The notes under the pieces are model-generated. The model saw nothing but the letters and a program-made list of their open reading frames with translations, had not been told where the DNA came from and did no database searches. A stretch of 64,000 bases of DNA from Bifidobacterium dentium JCM 1195 = DSM 20436 (lineage in GTDB: Bacteria > Actinomycetota > Actinomycetes > Actinomycetales > Bifidobacteriaceae): assembly GCF_001042595.1 (NCBI RefSeq), contig NZ_AP012326.1:1240001-1304000 (forward strand), written 5' to 3'. Below, in pieces: positions 48,426-58,209 of this stretch (positions within the stretch are counted from its first letter, which is position 1; the number at the start of each line of letters is the position of its first letter). The translations under genes were made by a program, and so were the position numbers.

Positions 48426-48541
48426 AGATTGAACTTTCAGCTGATCTGGTTATCAAGGAGACACATCGCAGATTGAACTTTGAAGGTTTTTCTTCTGACG
48501 TGGTGCTAGACTTTGAACCAGTGCTTGATTGAAATTGAACT
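48426..48541 (+). promoter_or_regulatory. Repeated TTGAAC motifs upstream of the HTH-aminotransferase
   Basis: AGATTGAACTTT occurs at 48426-48437 and exactly again at 48470-48481; TTTGAAC follows at 48512-48518 and ATTGAACT at 48534-48541. Four same-orientation copies in 116 bases just before the start codon suggest a cooperative operator, possibly for the HTH domain of the gene itself. Confidence 0.45.
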
Positions 48542-48553
48542 GGAAGGATCGGC

Positions 48554-50095
48554 ATGACGAATACATCATTTTCCGTCCGGCTGAGCAGCGCCATGGCGCT
48601 TCGCAGGGTGAAGCAAATTGATTTCGTACACGCAGCTGAAAAGTTCAATATCAAGCTCGGAAAAAGCCACATGAGCCAGTATGTGAGCGGAAAAACCGTG
48701 CCCCGTGCTGACATCGCCCACTTTCTTGCGGCGTTCCTGCAAGTGAACGAGCAATGGTTGATGGGAGAAGACGTGCCGATGGATCAAGATGTCACCGCTT
48801 TGTCTGAGCCGGTTCCTACCGGTACCCATCATGATGATGCCGTGCCAGCGCCAACGCAATCAGCAGAAGGAAGAACCATGCGTACCTTTACTAAATCCCA
48901 CAAGCTTGACAATGTGCTCTACGATGTTCGTGGTCCGGTTGCTGACGAGGCCGCACGCATGGAAGCCGCTGGAACGCATATTCTGAAACTGAACATCGGC
49001 AATCCCGCTCCGTTCGGATTCCGCACGCCGGATGAGGTCGTCTACGATATGTCGCAGCAGCTGCCGGACACGGAAGGCTATTCGCCGTCGAAGGGTCTGT
49101 TCTCGGCGCGCAAGGCCATCATGCAGTATGCTCAGCTGAAAAGCATTCCAAACGTGTCCATCGATGACATCTATACCGGCAATGGCGTCAGCGAGCTGAT
49201 CAATCTGTCATTGTCGGCCCTGCTTGACAATGGCGATGAAGTGCTGGTCCCTTCTCCAGACTATCCGTTGTGGACGGCCTGCGTAAATCTGGCCGGCGGC
49301 ACAGCGGTTCATTATACCTGTGATGAGGAATCCGAATGGTACCCGGATATTGAGGACATACGTTCCAAGATCACCGATCGAACGAAGGCCATCGTCATCA
49401 TCAATCCCAATAATCCGACCGGCGCACTGTATCCGAAGGAAATTCTCGAACAGATCGTTGAAATAGCGCGTGAACATCAGTTGATGCTCTTCTCCGATGA
49501 GATCTACGATCGTTTGGTCATGGATGGTCTGGAGCATATCTCCATCGCATCGCTCGCGCCGGATTTGTTCTGCGTGACGTTTTCCGGCCTGTCGAAGTCT
49601 CATATGATCGCAGGTTGGCGTGTTGGCTGGATGATTCTCAGCGGCAACAAGCGCATCGCCAAGGACTATATCGAAGGTCTGAACATGCTGGCCAACATGC
49701 GTATGTGCTCAAACGTACCGGCACAGTCAATCGTGCAGACCGCCCTGGGCGGACATCAAAGCGTCAAGGACTATCTGGTTCCCGGAGGACGGGTCCATGA
49801 TCAACGCGATCTCGTCTACAATATGCTCAATGAGATTCCGGGCATTACGGCAGTCAAGCCCAAGGCCGCGTTCTATATCTTCCCAAAGATCGATGTGAAG
49901 AAGTTCAACATTCATTCGGATGAGCAGTTCGCCCTTGATCTGTTGCATGACAAGCATATCCTGATCAGCCATGGTGGTGCGTTCAATTGGCAACAGCCGG
50001 ACCACTTCCGCGTAGTCTATCTGCCTCGCATGGGCATGTTGAGGGAAACCATCGGTGAGCTTGCCGATTTCTTCGGTACATACTATCAGGACTGA
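48554..50095 (+). CDS. Alanine-type aminotransferase with fused N-terminal HTH domain
   Basis: A 513-residue fusion. Residues 1-75 resemble a Cro/CI-type HTH (FSVRLSSAMALRRVKQIDFV, SHMSQYVSGKTVPRADI, AAFLQVNEQWLMGEDV). A linker of about 35 residues leads to a fold-type I PLP aminotransferase like AlaA/AlaT: NIGNPAPFGF, YSPSKGLFSARKAI, VIINPNNPTGALY, SDEIYDRLVM, and the PLP-Lys in VTFSGLSKSHMIAGWRVGW. It likely makes alanine and 2-oxoglutarate from glutamate and pyruvate. An internal ATG (MRTFTKSHKLD, residue 109) could give the enzyme alone. The fusion suggests autoregulation through a PLP or amino acid signal. Confidence 0.88.
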   Translation: MTNTSFSVRLSSAMALRRVKQIDFVHAAEKFNIKLGKSHMSQYVSGKTVPRADIAHFLAAFLQVNEQWLMGEDVPMDQDVTALSEPVPTGTHHDDAVPAPTQSAEGRTMRTFTKSHKLDNVLYDVRGPVADEAARMEAAGTHILKLNIGNPAPFGFRTPDEVVYDMSQQLPDTEGYSPSKGLFSARKAIMQYAQLKSIPNVSIDDIYTGNGVSELINLSLSALLDNGDEVLVPSPDYPLWTACVNLAGGTAVHYTCDEESEWYPDIEDIRSKITDRTKAIVIINPNNPTGALYPKEILEQIVEIAREHQLMLFSDEIYDRLVMDGLEHISIASLAPDLFCVTFSGLSKSHMIAGWRVGWMILSGNKRIAKDYIEGLNMLANMRMCSNVPAQSIVQTALGGHQSVKDYLVPGGRVHDQRDLVYNMLNEIPGITAVKPKAAFYIFPKIDVKKFNIHSDEQFALDLLHDKHILISHGGAFNWQQPDHFRVVYLPRMGMLRETIGELADFFGTYYQD

Positions 50096-50111
50096 TATTG
50101 CAACGGTCCGA

Positions 50112-50155
50112 ATAGCAATTGGCCCCCACCACAATGGATGGGGGCCAATTGCTAT
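50112..50155. terminator. Long hairpin between converging aminotransferase and tal
   Basis: A perfect 17-bp stem (50112-50128 with 50139-50155) over a 10-base loop lies between two converging genes. T-runs are poor on both sides, so it may act by blocking rather than classical termination. Confidence 0.75.
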
Positions 50156-50187
50156 CTACCGGATGAACGGAGCGTCAGCGAATGAGT

Positions 50188-51291
50188 TCAGCCGTTGACG
50201 CGGTCGATGCCGGCCTGGACGTCGGTGAGGACGGAATCCCAGGACTTGATGAAGGCGGCAACGCCATCGGCTTCCAGCTTGTCGGTGACGGCCTTGAAGT
50301 CGATACCCAGCTCGGCGAGCTTGGCCATGATGGCGTGGGACTCTTCGTAGGTGCCCTTGATGGTCGGAGCGCCGTTGCCGTGGTCGGCGAGAGCGTTCAG
50401 GGTCTTCTCCGGCATGGTGTTCACGATGAACGGAGCGACGAGCTCGTCAACGTAGACGCAATCGGAGTAAGCCGGGTTCTTGGTACCGGTGGAAGCCCAC
50501 AGCGGACGCTGCTTCTTGGCGCCCTTGGCCTCGAGGGCGGCCCAACGCGGATCGTTGGCGAACTTGTTCTCGAACAGTTCGTAAGCGAGACGAGCGTTGG
50601 CGATGGCGGCCTTGCCTTCGAGAGCCTTGGCCTCGTCGGAGCCGATCTCCTCGAGCTGCTTGTCGACGGCGGTATCCACACGGGAAACGAAGAAGGAGGC
50701 GACGGAACCGATGTGGTTCAGATCGTGGCCGTTGGCGTCAGCCTGGGCGATGCCCTCGATGAAGGCGTCGATGACCTGCTCGTAGCGCTCGAGCGAGAAG
50801 ATCAGGGTGACGTTGACGGAGATGCCCTTGGCCAGGGTGGCGGTGATTGCCGGCAGGCCTTCGAGGGTTGCCGGAATCTTAATCATGGCGTTCGGACGGT
50901 TGACCTTCTCCCAGAGCTCGACAGCCTGCTTCTCGGTGGCTTCGGTCTCGTGAGCCAGACGCGGATCCACCTCGATGGAGACGCGGCCGTCAACGAAATC
51001 GGTGGCTTCGGCGACCTCACGGAAGATGTCGGTGGCGTTGCGCACGTCGGTGGTGGTGAGCTCGCGGATAGCGGTCTCAACGTCAACCTTGCCGAGTTCC
51101 TTAAGCTGGGCGTCGTACGGGCCGACCTGGCTCAGAGCCTTCTGGAAGATGGACGGGTTGGTGGTGACGCCAACGACGTTCTTGTCCTTGATGAGCTCCT
51201 GCAGGTTGCCGGACTCGATACGGGTGCGGGACAGGTCGTCCAGCCAGATCGAGACACCGGAGTCAGAGGTGCGCTGAGTTGCTTCAGTCAT
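50188..51291 (-). CDS. tal: Transaldolase
   Basis: A 367-residue enzyme that moves dihydroxyacetone units between sugar phosphates; in bifidobacteria it feeds the fructose-6-phosphate shunt. Key parts are SIWLDDLSRTR, GVTTNPSIFQKAL, VSIEVDPRLAHET, IKIPATLEGLPAI with the Schiff-base Lys, and SVASFFVSRVDTAVDK. It lies 90 bases after tkt on the same strand, and a hairpin between them may set different mRNA levels. Codon use suggests high expression. Confidence 0.97.
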   Translation of the reverse strand: MTEATQRTSDSGVSIWLDDLSRTRIESGNLQELIKDKNVVGVTTNPSIFQKALSQVGPYDAQLKELGKVDVETAIRELTTTDVRNATDIFREVAEATDFVDGRVSIEVDPRLAHETEATEKQAVELWEKVNRPNAMIKIPATLEGLPAITATLAKGISVNVTLIFSLERYEQVIDAFIEGIAQADANGHDLNHIGSVASFFVSRVDTAVDKQLEEIGSDEAKALEGKAAIANARLAYELFENKFANDPRWAALEAKGAKKQRPLWASTGTKNPAYSDCVYVDELVAPFIVNTMPEKTLNALADHGNGAPTIKGTYEESHAIMAKLAELGIDFKAVTDKLEADGVAAFIKSWDSVLTDVQAGIDRVNG

Positions 51292-51344
51292 TGTTGTTTC
51301 TCCTTGATACCTATTTGGATCAAATCTTGTGTTGTTCGGTGAAA

Positions 51345-51375
51345 GGGGAGGGATACGGGCTTCGTATCCCTCCCC
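51345..51375 (-). terminator. Intercistronic hairpin between tkt and tal
   Basis: GGGGAGGGATACG (51345-51357) and CGTATCCCTCCCC (51363-51375) pair perfectly over five bases. On the minus strand only a short TTTC tail follows, so partial termination or mRNA processing is more likely than a full stop. Confidence 0.6.
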
Positions 51376-51381
51376 GATGCG

Positions 51382-53490
51382 TCACTTGGCGGCTTCGACT
51401 TCGGCGATGGAGGCCTTGGCGGCTTCCACCACATGCTCGGCGGTGATGCCCAGATCGATCATGTTCTGAGCGCCATCGCCCTGCAGGCCGAACTGTTCGA
51501 TGGAAACGGGCTTGCCGAAGGAGCCAAGGTACTTGTACCACGGCATGGCAACGCCGGCTTCGACGGAGACACGGGCCTTGACGGAGGCCGGCAGCACGGC
51601 TTCCTTGTACTCGGCGTCCTGTTCTTCGAACCACTCGAGGGACGGCACGGACACGACGCGGGCCTTGACGCCTTCACCGGCCAGAGTCTTGGCGGCGGCA
51701 ACGGCCCACTGAACCTCGGAACCGGTGGCCATGATGATGACATCCGGAGTGCCTTCGGTGTCGATGAGCACGTAAGCGCCCTTCTTCACACCTTCCTTGG
51801 CCTTTGCTGCGGTCTCGGCGAGGACCGGGACACCCTGGCGGGTCAGGACCATGGCGGCCGGGAGGGTGTTCTTCTTCTCGAAGAATGCACGGTAGGCTTC
51901 GGCGGTCTCATAGGCATCGGCCGGACGAACGACCTCGAGCTGCGGGATGGCACGGAAGGATGCCAGATGCTCGATCGGCTGGTGGGTCGGGCCATCCTCG
52001 CCGACGGCGACGGAGTCGTGGGACCACACGTACAGGTTCGGGATCTCCATAAGGGCGGCCAGACGCACGGCCGGGCGCTCATAGTCGGAGAACATGAAGA
52101 AGGTGCCGCCGAACGGACGGGTGTGGGAGCCCAGCAGGATACCGTTGGTGATGGTGCCCATGGTGAACTCGCGCACGCCGAAGTGCAGCTGACGACCGTA
52201 CTTGTTGCAGTTCGGCCACTGCTTGGTGGCGCACTCCTCCGGAGCGAAGGTGGCGGCACCCTTGAGGTCGGTCTTGTTGGAGCCACCGAGGTCGGCGGAG
52301 CCGCCCCAGAGTTCCGGCATGACGGCGGCGATGGCGTTCAGCGCGGAGCCGGAAGCTCCACGGGTCGCGACACCCTTGCCAACTTCGAAGGTAGCCTCGA
52401 GGTCGTCGATGGCCTTATCGAAGCCTTCCGGAAGCTCGCCGGCCTTGATGCGGTCGTACAGGGCGGCCTTGTCCGGGTTGGCCTTGCGCCATGCGTCGTA
52501 CTTTTCGTCCCATTCCTTATGGGCCTCGAGACCGCGCTCGGCGACCTTGCGAGCGTGAGCCAGGGCTTCTTCGTCGACGTGGAAGGATTCTTCCGGATCA
52601 TAGCCGAGCAGCTTCTTGAGACCGGCGACGGCCTCGGCGCCCAGCTTGGAGCCGTGGGAGGACGGATCGTTGGTCTTGCCCGGGGTCGGCCATGCGATCA
52701 GAGTGTCGACCTTGATGAGCTTCGGCTGGTTCGGGGCGGCGGCCTGGGCCTTGGCGATGGTCTCGGCCAGACCGTCGACGTCCTCCTTGTAGGAACCGTC
52801 GGGCTGGATGAAGCTGAACTCATCGGTGTACCAGCCGTAGGCCTGGAAGCGCTTGAGCACGTCTTCGGCCAGCACCAGGTTGGTGTCGCCTTCGATCTGG
52901 ATGCGGTTGGCATCGAAGATCACGGTCAGGTTGCCCAGCTGCTGGTTGGCGGCGAGGGATGCGGCTTCGCCGGAGATGCCCTCTTCGATATCGCCTTCAC
53001 CGCAGATGACCCAGATGTTGTGATCGAACGGGGATTCACCTTCCGGAGCCTGCGGATCAAGCAGACCGCGCTCGAAGCGCTGACCGTAGGCAAAGCCGAT
53101 GGCGGAGGCGAAGCCCTGGCCCAGCGGACCGGTGGTCATTTCGATGCCGGGGGTCAGGCCGTATTCCGGGTGACCCGGGGTGCGGGTATCGGCGCCGCCG
53201 CGGAAGTTCTTCAGGTCGTCCAGGGTCAGGCCGTAGCCGGAGAAGTACAGCTGAACGTATTGGGTGAGGGAGGCATGGCCGCCGGAAAGGATGAAGCGGT
53301 CGCGACCTTCCCACTTGGGATCATTCGGATCGTGCTTGATGAAGTGCTGGTACAGGGTGTAGGCGATGGGCGCCAGGGAGACGGGGGAACCCGGGTGGCC
53401 GTGTCCCGCACGCTCAACCGCGTCGGCCGACAGGACCTTGGCCATCTTGATGGCGCGCTCGTCCAGCTCGGTCTCCTTGAATTCGGTCAT
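51382..53490 (-). CDS. tkt: Transketolase
   Basis: A 702-residue thiamine-diphosphate enzyme of the pentose phosphate and bifid shunt pathways. Hallmarks are [33 protein letters not shown], the ThDP motif [20 protein letters not shown] ending in [15 protein letters not shown], the pyrimidine-domain [15 protein letters not shown], and the C-terminal domain. The fructose-6-phosphate phosphoketolase gene is not in this window. GGAAGGAAAG precedes ATG 53490. It heads a tkt-tal unit. Confidence 0.97.
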   Translation of the reverse strand: MTEFKETELDERAIKMAKVLSADAVERAGHGHPGSPVSLAPIAYTLYQHFIKHDPNDPKWEGRDRFILSGGHASLTQYVQLYFSGYGLTLDDLKNFRGGADTRTPGHPEYGLTPGIEMTTGPLGQGFASAIGFAYGQRFERGLLDPQAPEGESPFDHNIWVICGEGDIEEGISGEAASLAANQQLGNLTVIFDANRIQIEGDTNLVLAEDVLKRFQAYGWYTDEFSFIQPDGSYKEDVDGLAETIAKAQAAAPNQPKLIKVDTLIAWPTPGKTNDPSSHGSKLGAEAVAGLKKLLGYDPEESFHVDEEALAHARKVAERGLEAHKEWDEKYDAWRKANPDKAALYDRIKAGELPEGFDKAIDDLEATFEVGKGVATRGASGSALNAIAAVMPELWGGSADLGGSNKTDLKGAATFAPEECATKQWPNCNKYGRQLHFGVREFTMGTITNGILLGSHTRPFGGTFFMFSDYERPAVRLAALMEIPNLYVWSHDSVAVGEDGPTHQPIEHLASFRAIPQLEVVRPADAYETAEAYRAFFEKKNTLPAAMVLTRQGVPVLAETAAKAKEGVKKGAYVLIDTEGTPDVIIMATGSEVQWAVAAAKTLAGEGVKARVVSVPSLEWFEEQDAEYKEAVLPASVKARVSVEAGVAMPWYKYLGSFGKPVSIEQFGLQGDGAQNMIDLGITAEHVVEAAKASIAEVEAAK

Positions 53491-53748
53491 AGGATTACTT
53501 TCCTTCCAATTGGTCGGGCCGCGTATCCGGCTTGTGCCGAGCGCTTGACGCCCTCACATTGCGTATCCCATAGTAGCGATGCGCGATGACGTAGCAGTGA
53601 TATTTTGGCGTGTTTTGGTAAGTTGTGTTCTGTTAGCGTTCACAATGAACATTTCCGTGCATTTGCACTGTTCGCATTGGGAATGCGCCGGTTATTTGAG
53701 AAGAACGGCTGCGGAGACGCAGCGGGGCTGTACTCTCGAAGCGAACGA

Positions 53749-53775
53749 TTAGCACTCCTCGGCCGGGAGTGCTAA
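53749..53775 (+). promoter_or_regulatory. CIRCE element, the HrcA operator
   Basis: TTAGCACTC, nine bases, GAGTGCTAA: a perfect consensus CIRCE site. It lies 94 bases before hrcA, indicating heat-shock autoregulation of hrcA-dnaJ. Confidence 0.95.
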
Positions 53776-53868
53776 AACAATAGGAGTGTCGTAATGATGA
53801 GGCGGTGCGTTTCGATCCCGTTCGGCCGTGCCGCGCACACTCATGTCTTATATACCAAGGGGGCGCGC

Positions 53869-54996
53869 ATGACGCAGTCGAGACGCATGCTGGTGTTGCG
53901 TGCCGTAGTCGAGGACTATATTCGCTCGCAGGAACCCGTTGGATCGACCACGCTGACCAGAGATCATGATCTGGGCGTGAGTTCGGCGACGGTGCGAAAC
54001 GATATGGCCGCACTGGAGGATGAGGGCTATCTGATTCAGCCACACACTTCGGCGGGCAGGATTCCGACGGAAAAGGGGTACCGTTATTTCGTGGATCGGC
54101 TGGCGACCGTCATGCCGCTATCCGAGGCGCAGCGTCGAGGCATCAACAGCTTTCTGTCGGGATCGGTCAACCTTCAGGACACGTTGCAGCGTGCCGCACG
54201 TCTGCTGGCGCAGATCACCGGGCAGGTGGCCGTGGTCGCCGCGCCGTCGTTGTCCAAATCGATGCTACGGCATGTTGAAATCGTGCCGGTCTCCGTCAAT
54301 ACGTTGCTGGCGGTGGTCATCACCGACACCGGGCGCGTCGCCCAGCATATTCTGAACGTCGCCGAACTGCCGGATATGACCGTGCTCGCTCATCTGGTCA
54401 ATGAGATCAATACGCAATGCGCAGGGGTCTCCCTGGCCCAGACCGCCGACTACGTACGCCGTATGGGGCCGCGTGATGCCTATCGTTCCATCAGCGCCTT
54501 GACGGAGACGCTGGCGCAGGCCTTCGACGGCATGGCGGATGATGAGCGTGCGGGTGAACTGTACATGGCTGGCACGTCGCGGCTGGCACATCAGCATACC
54601 GTCGCCGATCTGGCGCCGCTGTTCGACGCACTGGAGGAACAGGTCGTGCTGATAAAATTGATGAGCTCGTTGAGCGAGACCGCGCAATCCGCCGGGGTGG
54701 GCGTGGCCATCGGTTCGGAGACTCATACGCCGGGACTGCTGCACGCTTCGGTGGTCACCAGTGGCTATGGCCGTACCTCCGCCGGCAATGCAGGTGGTAT
54801 GGGCACTGACAATCGCAGTGAAATCAACGATTTCGGCGACGAAATTCAGACGGAACCCGTCACCGAACCGGTGGCATTCGTCGGATCCATCGGGCCGACG
54901 CACATGGATTACGTGACTACCATGGCGGCCGTCAGAGCGGTCGCCCGTTACCTGACGGCGTTTCTTGCGCACGATGAGCGCCATACCAACGACTGA
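53869..54996 (+). CDS. hrcA: Heat-inducible transcription repressor HrcA
   Basis: A 375-residue repressor that binds CIRCE until heat shock titrates GroEL. The N-terminal wHTH has LRAVVEDYIRSQEPVGSTTL, SSATVRNDMAALEDEGYLIQ and HTSAGRIPTEKGYRYFVD, all diagnostic. The C-terminal GAF-like domain ends in IGPTHMDYVTTMAAVRAVARYL. ATG 53869 is used because AAGGGGG precedes it; the upstream open frame is short and lacks family sequence. The CIRCE site is found upstream, and dnaJ follows. Confidence 0.95.
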   Translation: MTQSRRMLVLRAVVEDYIRSQEPVGSTTLTRDHDLGVSSATVRNDMAALEDEGYLIQPHTSAGRIPTEKGYRYFVDRLATVMPLSEAQRRGINSFLSGSVNLQDTLQRAARLLAQITGQVAVVAAPSLSKSMLRHVEIVPVSVNTLLAVVITDTGRVAQHILNVAELPDMTVLAHLVNEINTQCAGVSLAQTADYVRRMGPRDAYRSISALTETLAQAFDGMADDERAGELYMAGTSRLAHQHTVADLAPLFDALEEQVVLIKLMSSLSETAQSAGVGVAIGSETHTPGLLHASVVTSGYGRTSAGNAGGMGTDNRSEINDFGDEIQTEPVTEPVAFVGSIGPTHMDYVTTMAAVRAVARYLTAFLAHDERHTND

Positions 54997-55048
54997 CCCC
55001 GCCTTATGGCACAATGGCACGCGGAACCAATAGGGAGAAAGAGCGACT

Positions 55049-56197
55049 GTGACGGATTACTACGAAGTACTGGGCGTTGACCGATCTGCCAGTGATGATG
55101 AGATCAAAAAGGCCTATCGCAAGATGAGCCGCAAATATCATCCCGATATCGCAGGTCCGGAATTTGAGGACAAATTCAAGGAAGTCAACAACGCGTACGA
55201 GGTGTTGTCCGACCCGCAGAAACGACAGATGTACGATGCCGGCGTGGACCCGAACGATCCGAACGGCGGCGCAGGAGGCTTCGGAGGCGCCGGTTTCGGG
55301 GATATGGGTGACTTCCTGAACATCTTCACCGGCGGTGCCTTCGGCGGTGGTGCCGGAGCCGGCCCGCGTCCGCGTACCCAACCTGGTCGAGATGCCTTGG
55401 CCAGTGTGACCATCGATTTGAAGACGGCCGTGTTCGGCGACACCGCGCATGTGAGAATCAACACCTTCGGCCTGTGTCAGGAATGCGCCGGTACGGGTTG
55501 CCAGAAAGGTACCCAGCCGACGCAATGCCCCGAATGCCATGGCAAGGGCTTTGCGCAGCGTGTAGTCAGGACCATGCTCGGCCAGATGATGACCACCGCC
55601 CCCTGCGAGCGTTGCGAGGGACACGGCACCGTCATCGAAAATCCCTGCCCCTCCTGCCTGGGCCATGGTCGTGTGCGCACCACGCGCAATGTCGGCGTCT
55701 CCATTCCCGCAGGCATCGGCAACAATACGCGTCTTCGACTCGCCAATCAGGGCGAGGTCGGCGAGAACGGCGGTGTCGCCGGCGACTTGTATGTCGATGT
55801 GCGCATCTCGTCGGATGATACGTTCACCCGTGACGGTGACGACCTGCATTGCTGGATTCAGGTGCCCATGAGCTGGGCCGTATTGGGGCATGACCTTGAA
55901 ATCGACACGTTCGACGGACCGCAATCCGTCAGCGTTCCGGCCGGATGCCAGCCGGAGGATACCGTGACCCTGAAGAATCTCGGCGTCACGCATATGAGCG
56001 GCAACGGTGACCGTGGCGACCTTGTGGCGCATGTCGTGGTGCAGATTCCGACCAAGCTCAGCGACGACGAACGTTCCCTGATGGAACAGTTCGCAGCCAG
56101 CCACGATGCTGGCGCATCCCATGTGCCGCAGAGCTCTCGTCCGACCGTGGGCGCGAAGAAGGGCTTCTTCTCCAAGCTCAAGGATGCGTTGCGCTAG
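55049..56197 (+). CDS. dnaJ: Chaperone protein DnaJ
   Basis: A 382-residue co-chaperone of DnaK. The J domain has the HPD motif in [11 protein letters not shown], a Gly-rich linker (residues 70-115) follows, then four zinc-binding CxxCxGxG repeats ([33 protein letters not shown]) and the C-terminal peptide-binding domains. GTG 55049 is preceded by AGGGAG. It is 52 bases after hrcA and shares its CIRCE control; this is the HrcA-linked DnaJ2 type of actinobacteria. Confidence 0.96.
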   Translation: MTDYYEVLGVDRSASDDEIKKAYRKMSRKYHPDIAGPEFEDKFKEVNNAYEVLSDPQKRQMYDAGVDPNDPNGGAGGFGGAGFGDMGDFLNIFTGGAFGGGAGAGPRPRTQPGRDALASVTIDLKTAVFGDTAHVRINTFGLCQECAGTGCQKGTQPTQCPECHGKGFAQRVVRTMLGQMMTTAPCERCEGHGTVIENPCPSCLGHGRVRTTRNVGVSIPAGIGNNTRLRLANQGEVGENGGVAGDLYVDVRISSDDTFTRDGDDLHCWIQVPMSWAVLGHDLEIDTFDGPQSVSVPAGCQPEDTVTLKNLGVTHMSGNGDRGDLVAHVVVQIPTKLSDDERSLMEQFAASHDAGASHVPQSSRPTVGAKKGFFSKLKDALR

Positions 56198-56229
56198 ACG
56201 ATCGCTCCGCTTGAGACCCACACATCGTC

Positions 56230-56267
56230 AGGGTGTTTCGAATCATATGCTTCGAAACACCCTTTTT
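56230..56267 (+). terminator. Terminator after dnaJ
   Basis: AGGGTGTTTCGAA (56230-56242) pairs perfectly with TTCGAAACACCCT (56251-56263) and five T bases follow. Confidence 0.92.
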
Positions 56268-56288
56268 CGTTAGTTCGTCATCGCACGG

Positions 56289-57080
56289 CTACCGCAGCAG
56301 GGCACGGCACATGGCGCGATATTGGCTGACATATCCGCCGCCGAAAAAGACGCAATGCCCGGCGATCGGATACAGCTGCCATAATGTGGTACGTTCCTGC
56401 CAACCCGCCTTGAGCGGGTGTACCGACTGGTAGCCGTCCAGAATTTCGGTGAGATAGGACATGCCGAAAAGATTGAGCATGGCGAGATCCTCTTCGCGAT
56501 GGCCGCCATGCGCGGCGGGATCGATCAGCACGGCTTCGACGGAACCGGAATCGGCGGTCCACATCACGTTGCCACTCCACAGGTCACCATGTACGCGTGC
56601 GGGCTTATCCGCGGCCGCACGACCGAGAATCTCCGGGAGCGCCTGAATCACCTCCTCGGTCAGGCCCATATCGGTATCGGTGAGCTCTCGTCGACGAATG
56701 CCAAGTTCGACCATCGGGCGAAGACGGCCTTCCGCCAGATAAGTGGCCGGATCGGTCCACGTACCGCAATCCATAGGCACCGGATCCTGCAGCGGTCCGA
56801 AATAGCAGGTACCCATGTAACCGGCGGGAGCCGAACCGAAGAACTCCGCACCGGAATCATGCATGCGGGCCAGTGCGGCGCCGAAATCGTAAGCGGCCTT
56901 GGGAGTGGGGGAACAGGAGTTCACGCGTTCGATGTCAAGAAAGTCCCTGCCCCACTCATAGACCTCGACCACGCGGGGGCCACCCTGGGCGTGCGCTGCG
57001 CCAAGCCATTGAAGGCCACGACCTTCGCATTCGAAGAAGCCGTCCGGGCTGAATGCCCTGCTCTTGCGATATTTCCCCAT
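56289..57080 (-). CDS. Fructosamine kinase / APH-like kinase
   Basis: A 263-residue protein of the fructosamine-3-kinase family, which phosphorylates ketoamines on glycated amines to allow their repair. The kinase catalytic loop is VHGDLWSGNVMW, the metal-binding Asp is in AVLIDPAAHGGHREEDLAML and the C-terminal HPLKAGWQERTTLWQLYP is typical. AAGGAG precedes ATG 57080. It is divergent from uppP. Aminoglycoside resistance is not implied. Confidence 0.88.
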   Translation of the reverse strand: MGKYRKSRAFSPDGFFECEGRGLQWLGAAHAQGGPRVVEVYEWGRDFLDIERVNSCSPTPKAAYDFGAALARMHDSGAEFFGSAPAGYMGTCYFGPLQDPVPMDCGTWTDPATYLAEGRLRPMVELGIRRRELTDTDMGLTEEVIQALPEILGRAAADKPARVHGDLWSGNVMWTADSGSVEAVLIDPAAHGGHREEDLAMLNLFGMSYLTEILDGYQSVHPLKAGWQERTTLWQLYPIAGHCVFFGGGYVSQYRAMCRALLR

Positions 57081-57226
57081 GTCGTGCTCCTTGGTACCAC
57101 ATTGCTTGTGATTGACGGTTCCCATTGTGTGCGCGGATTGAGACAACCCTGTGAAATCGATGAGAAATTTAGGCACCATTCGCTACGCTGGTGCTCGGAA
57201 AACAGACGAACACATAAAGAGGGTTC

Positions 57227-58108
57227 ATGAATTTCTTCCAAGCGATTTTCCTGGGACTGGTGCAGGCATTGACCGAATACCTGCCGGTTTCCTCCAGCGC
57301 GCATATCCGCATCGTCGGTGATCTGATGTTGGGGTCCGACCCCGGCGCGGCCTTCACCGCCATTATCCAGATCGGTACTGAACTGGCCGTAATCCTGTAC
57401 TTCCGCCGCGACATCATCCGTATTCTTGGCGCCTGGTTTGGCTCCCTGTTCGGCAAAGAGGGCAAGGACTTCAAGAGCCGTATGGGCGCGTATAACCGTG
57501 ACACCCAGATGGGCTGGTTCATCATCCTTGGCACCATGCCGATCCTCATCGCCGGCGTGTTGTTCAAACATGTCATTGAAACTTCACTGCGCAACCTGTG
57601 GATCACCGTGACCGTGCTGGCACTGTTCGGCGTGCTGCTGTGGGTGGTCGATGCCCGCGCCAAGCAGATCAAAACCATGGAGGAGATGACCTGGAAGGAT
57701 GCACTGGTCTTCGGCATCGGTCAGATGCTCGCCCTGATTCCCGGCGTTTCCCGTTCCGGAGGCACCATCACCTTCGGCCGCGCCATGGACTATACCCGTG
57801 AGGCCGCCGTGCGCGTGAGCTTCCTGATGGCCATTCCGGCCGTATTCGGTGCGGGTATTCTCGAAGCCGTCTCCGCAGTCAAGGATGTGGCTGCGGGTGA
57901 TGCGGACATGTTCCCCGGCTGGGGTGCCACCATTGCCGCCACCATCGTGGCCTTTGTCGTCGGCTATGTGGTGATCATCGGCTTCCTGAAGTTCGTGTCC
58001 ACCTTCTCATACAAGGCCTTCGCCATCTACCGCATTGCGCTTGCCGTGGTTGTGGCGTTGCTGCTGATCTGCGGCGTCATCTCCCCGTTGGAGATGGCCG
58101 CAGCCTGA
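57227..58108 (+). CDS. uppP: Undecaprenyl-diphosphatase (BacA/UppP)
   Basis: A 293-residue membrane phosphatase that recycles the lipid carrier of cell wall synthesis. The active-site motifs are GLVQALTEYLPVSSSAH with the conserved Glu, and PGVSRSGGTITFGRAM with Ser and Arg. About eight membrane segments follow the family pattern. AAAGAGGG lies before ATG 57227. High dosage of this enzyme gives bacitracin tolerance in other bacteria. Confidence 0.96.
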   Translation: MNFFQAIFLGLVQALTEYLPVSSSAHIRIVGDLMLGSDPGAAFTAIIQIGTELAVILYFRRDIIRILGAWFGSLFGKEGKDFKSRMGAYNRDTQMGWFIILGTMPILIAGVLFKHVIETSLRNLWITVTVLALFGVLLWVVDARAKQIKTMEEMTWKDALVFGIGQMLALIPGVSRSGGTITFGRAMDYTREAAVRVSFLMAIPAVFGAGILEAVSAVKDVAAGDADMFPGWGATIAATIVAFVVGYVVIIGFLKFVSTFSYKAFAIYRIALAVVVALLLICGVISPLEMAAA

Positions 58109-58129
58109 TCGTACCGCGCTACGATTCTC

Positions 58130-58182
58130 GGATACGGGTGGGTCCCTGCCGTCCTAACGATGGCAGGGACCCACCCGTATCC
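58130..58182. terminator. 21-bp perfect hairpin after uppP
   Basis: Bases 58130-58150 pair perfectly with 58162-58182 over an 11-base loop, between the converging uppP and PAC2 genes. T-runs are weak, so the mechanism is uncertain. Confidence 0.75.
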
Positions 58183-58209
58183 GTATCCTTCGCCATTACG
58201 AATGGCGAA

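Noticed and set aside
51433..53589. A 718-codon open frame on the plus strand opposite tkt
   Set aside because: It mirrors the strongly biased codons of transketolase, has no motif and no ribosome site; tkt on the minus strand is certain.
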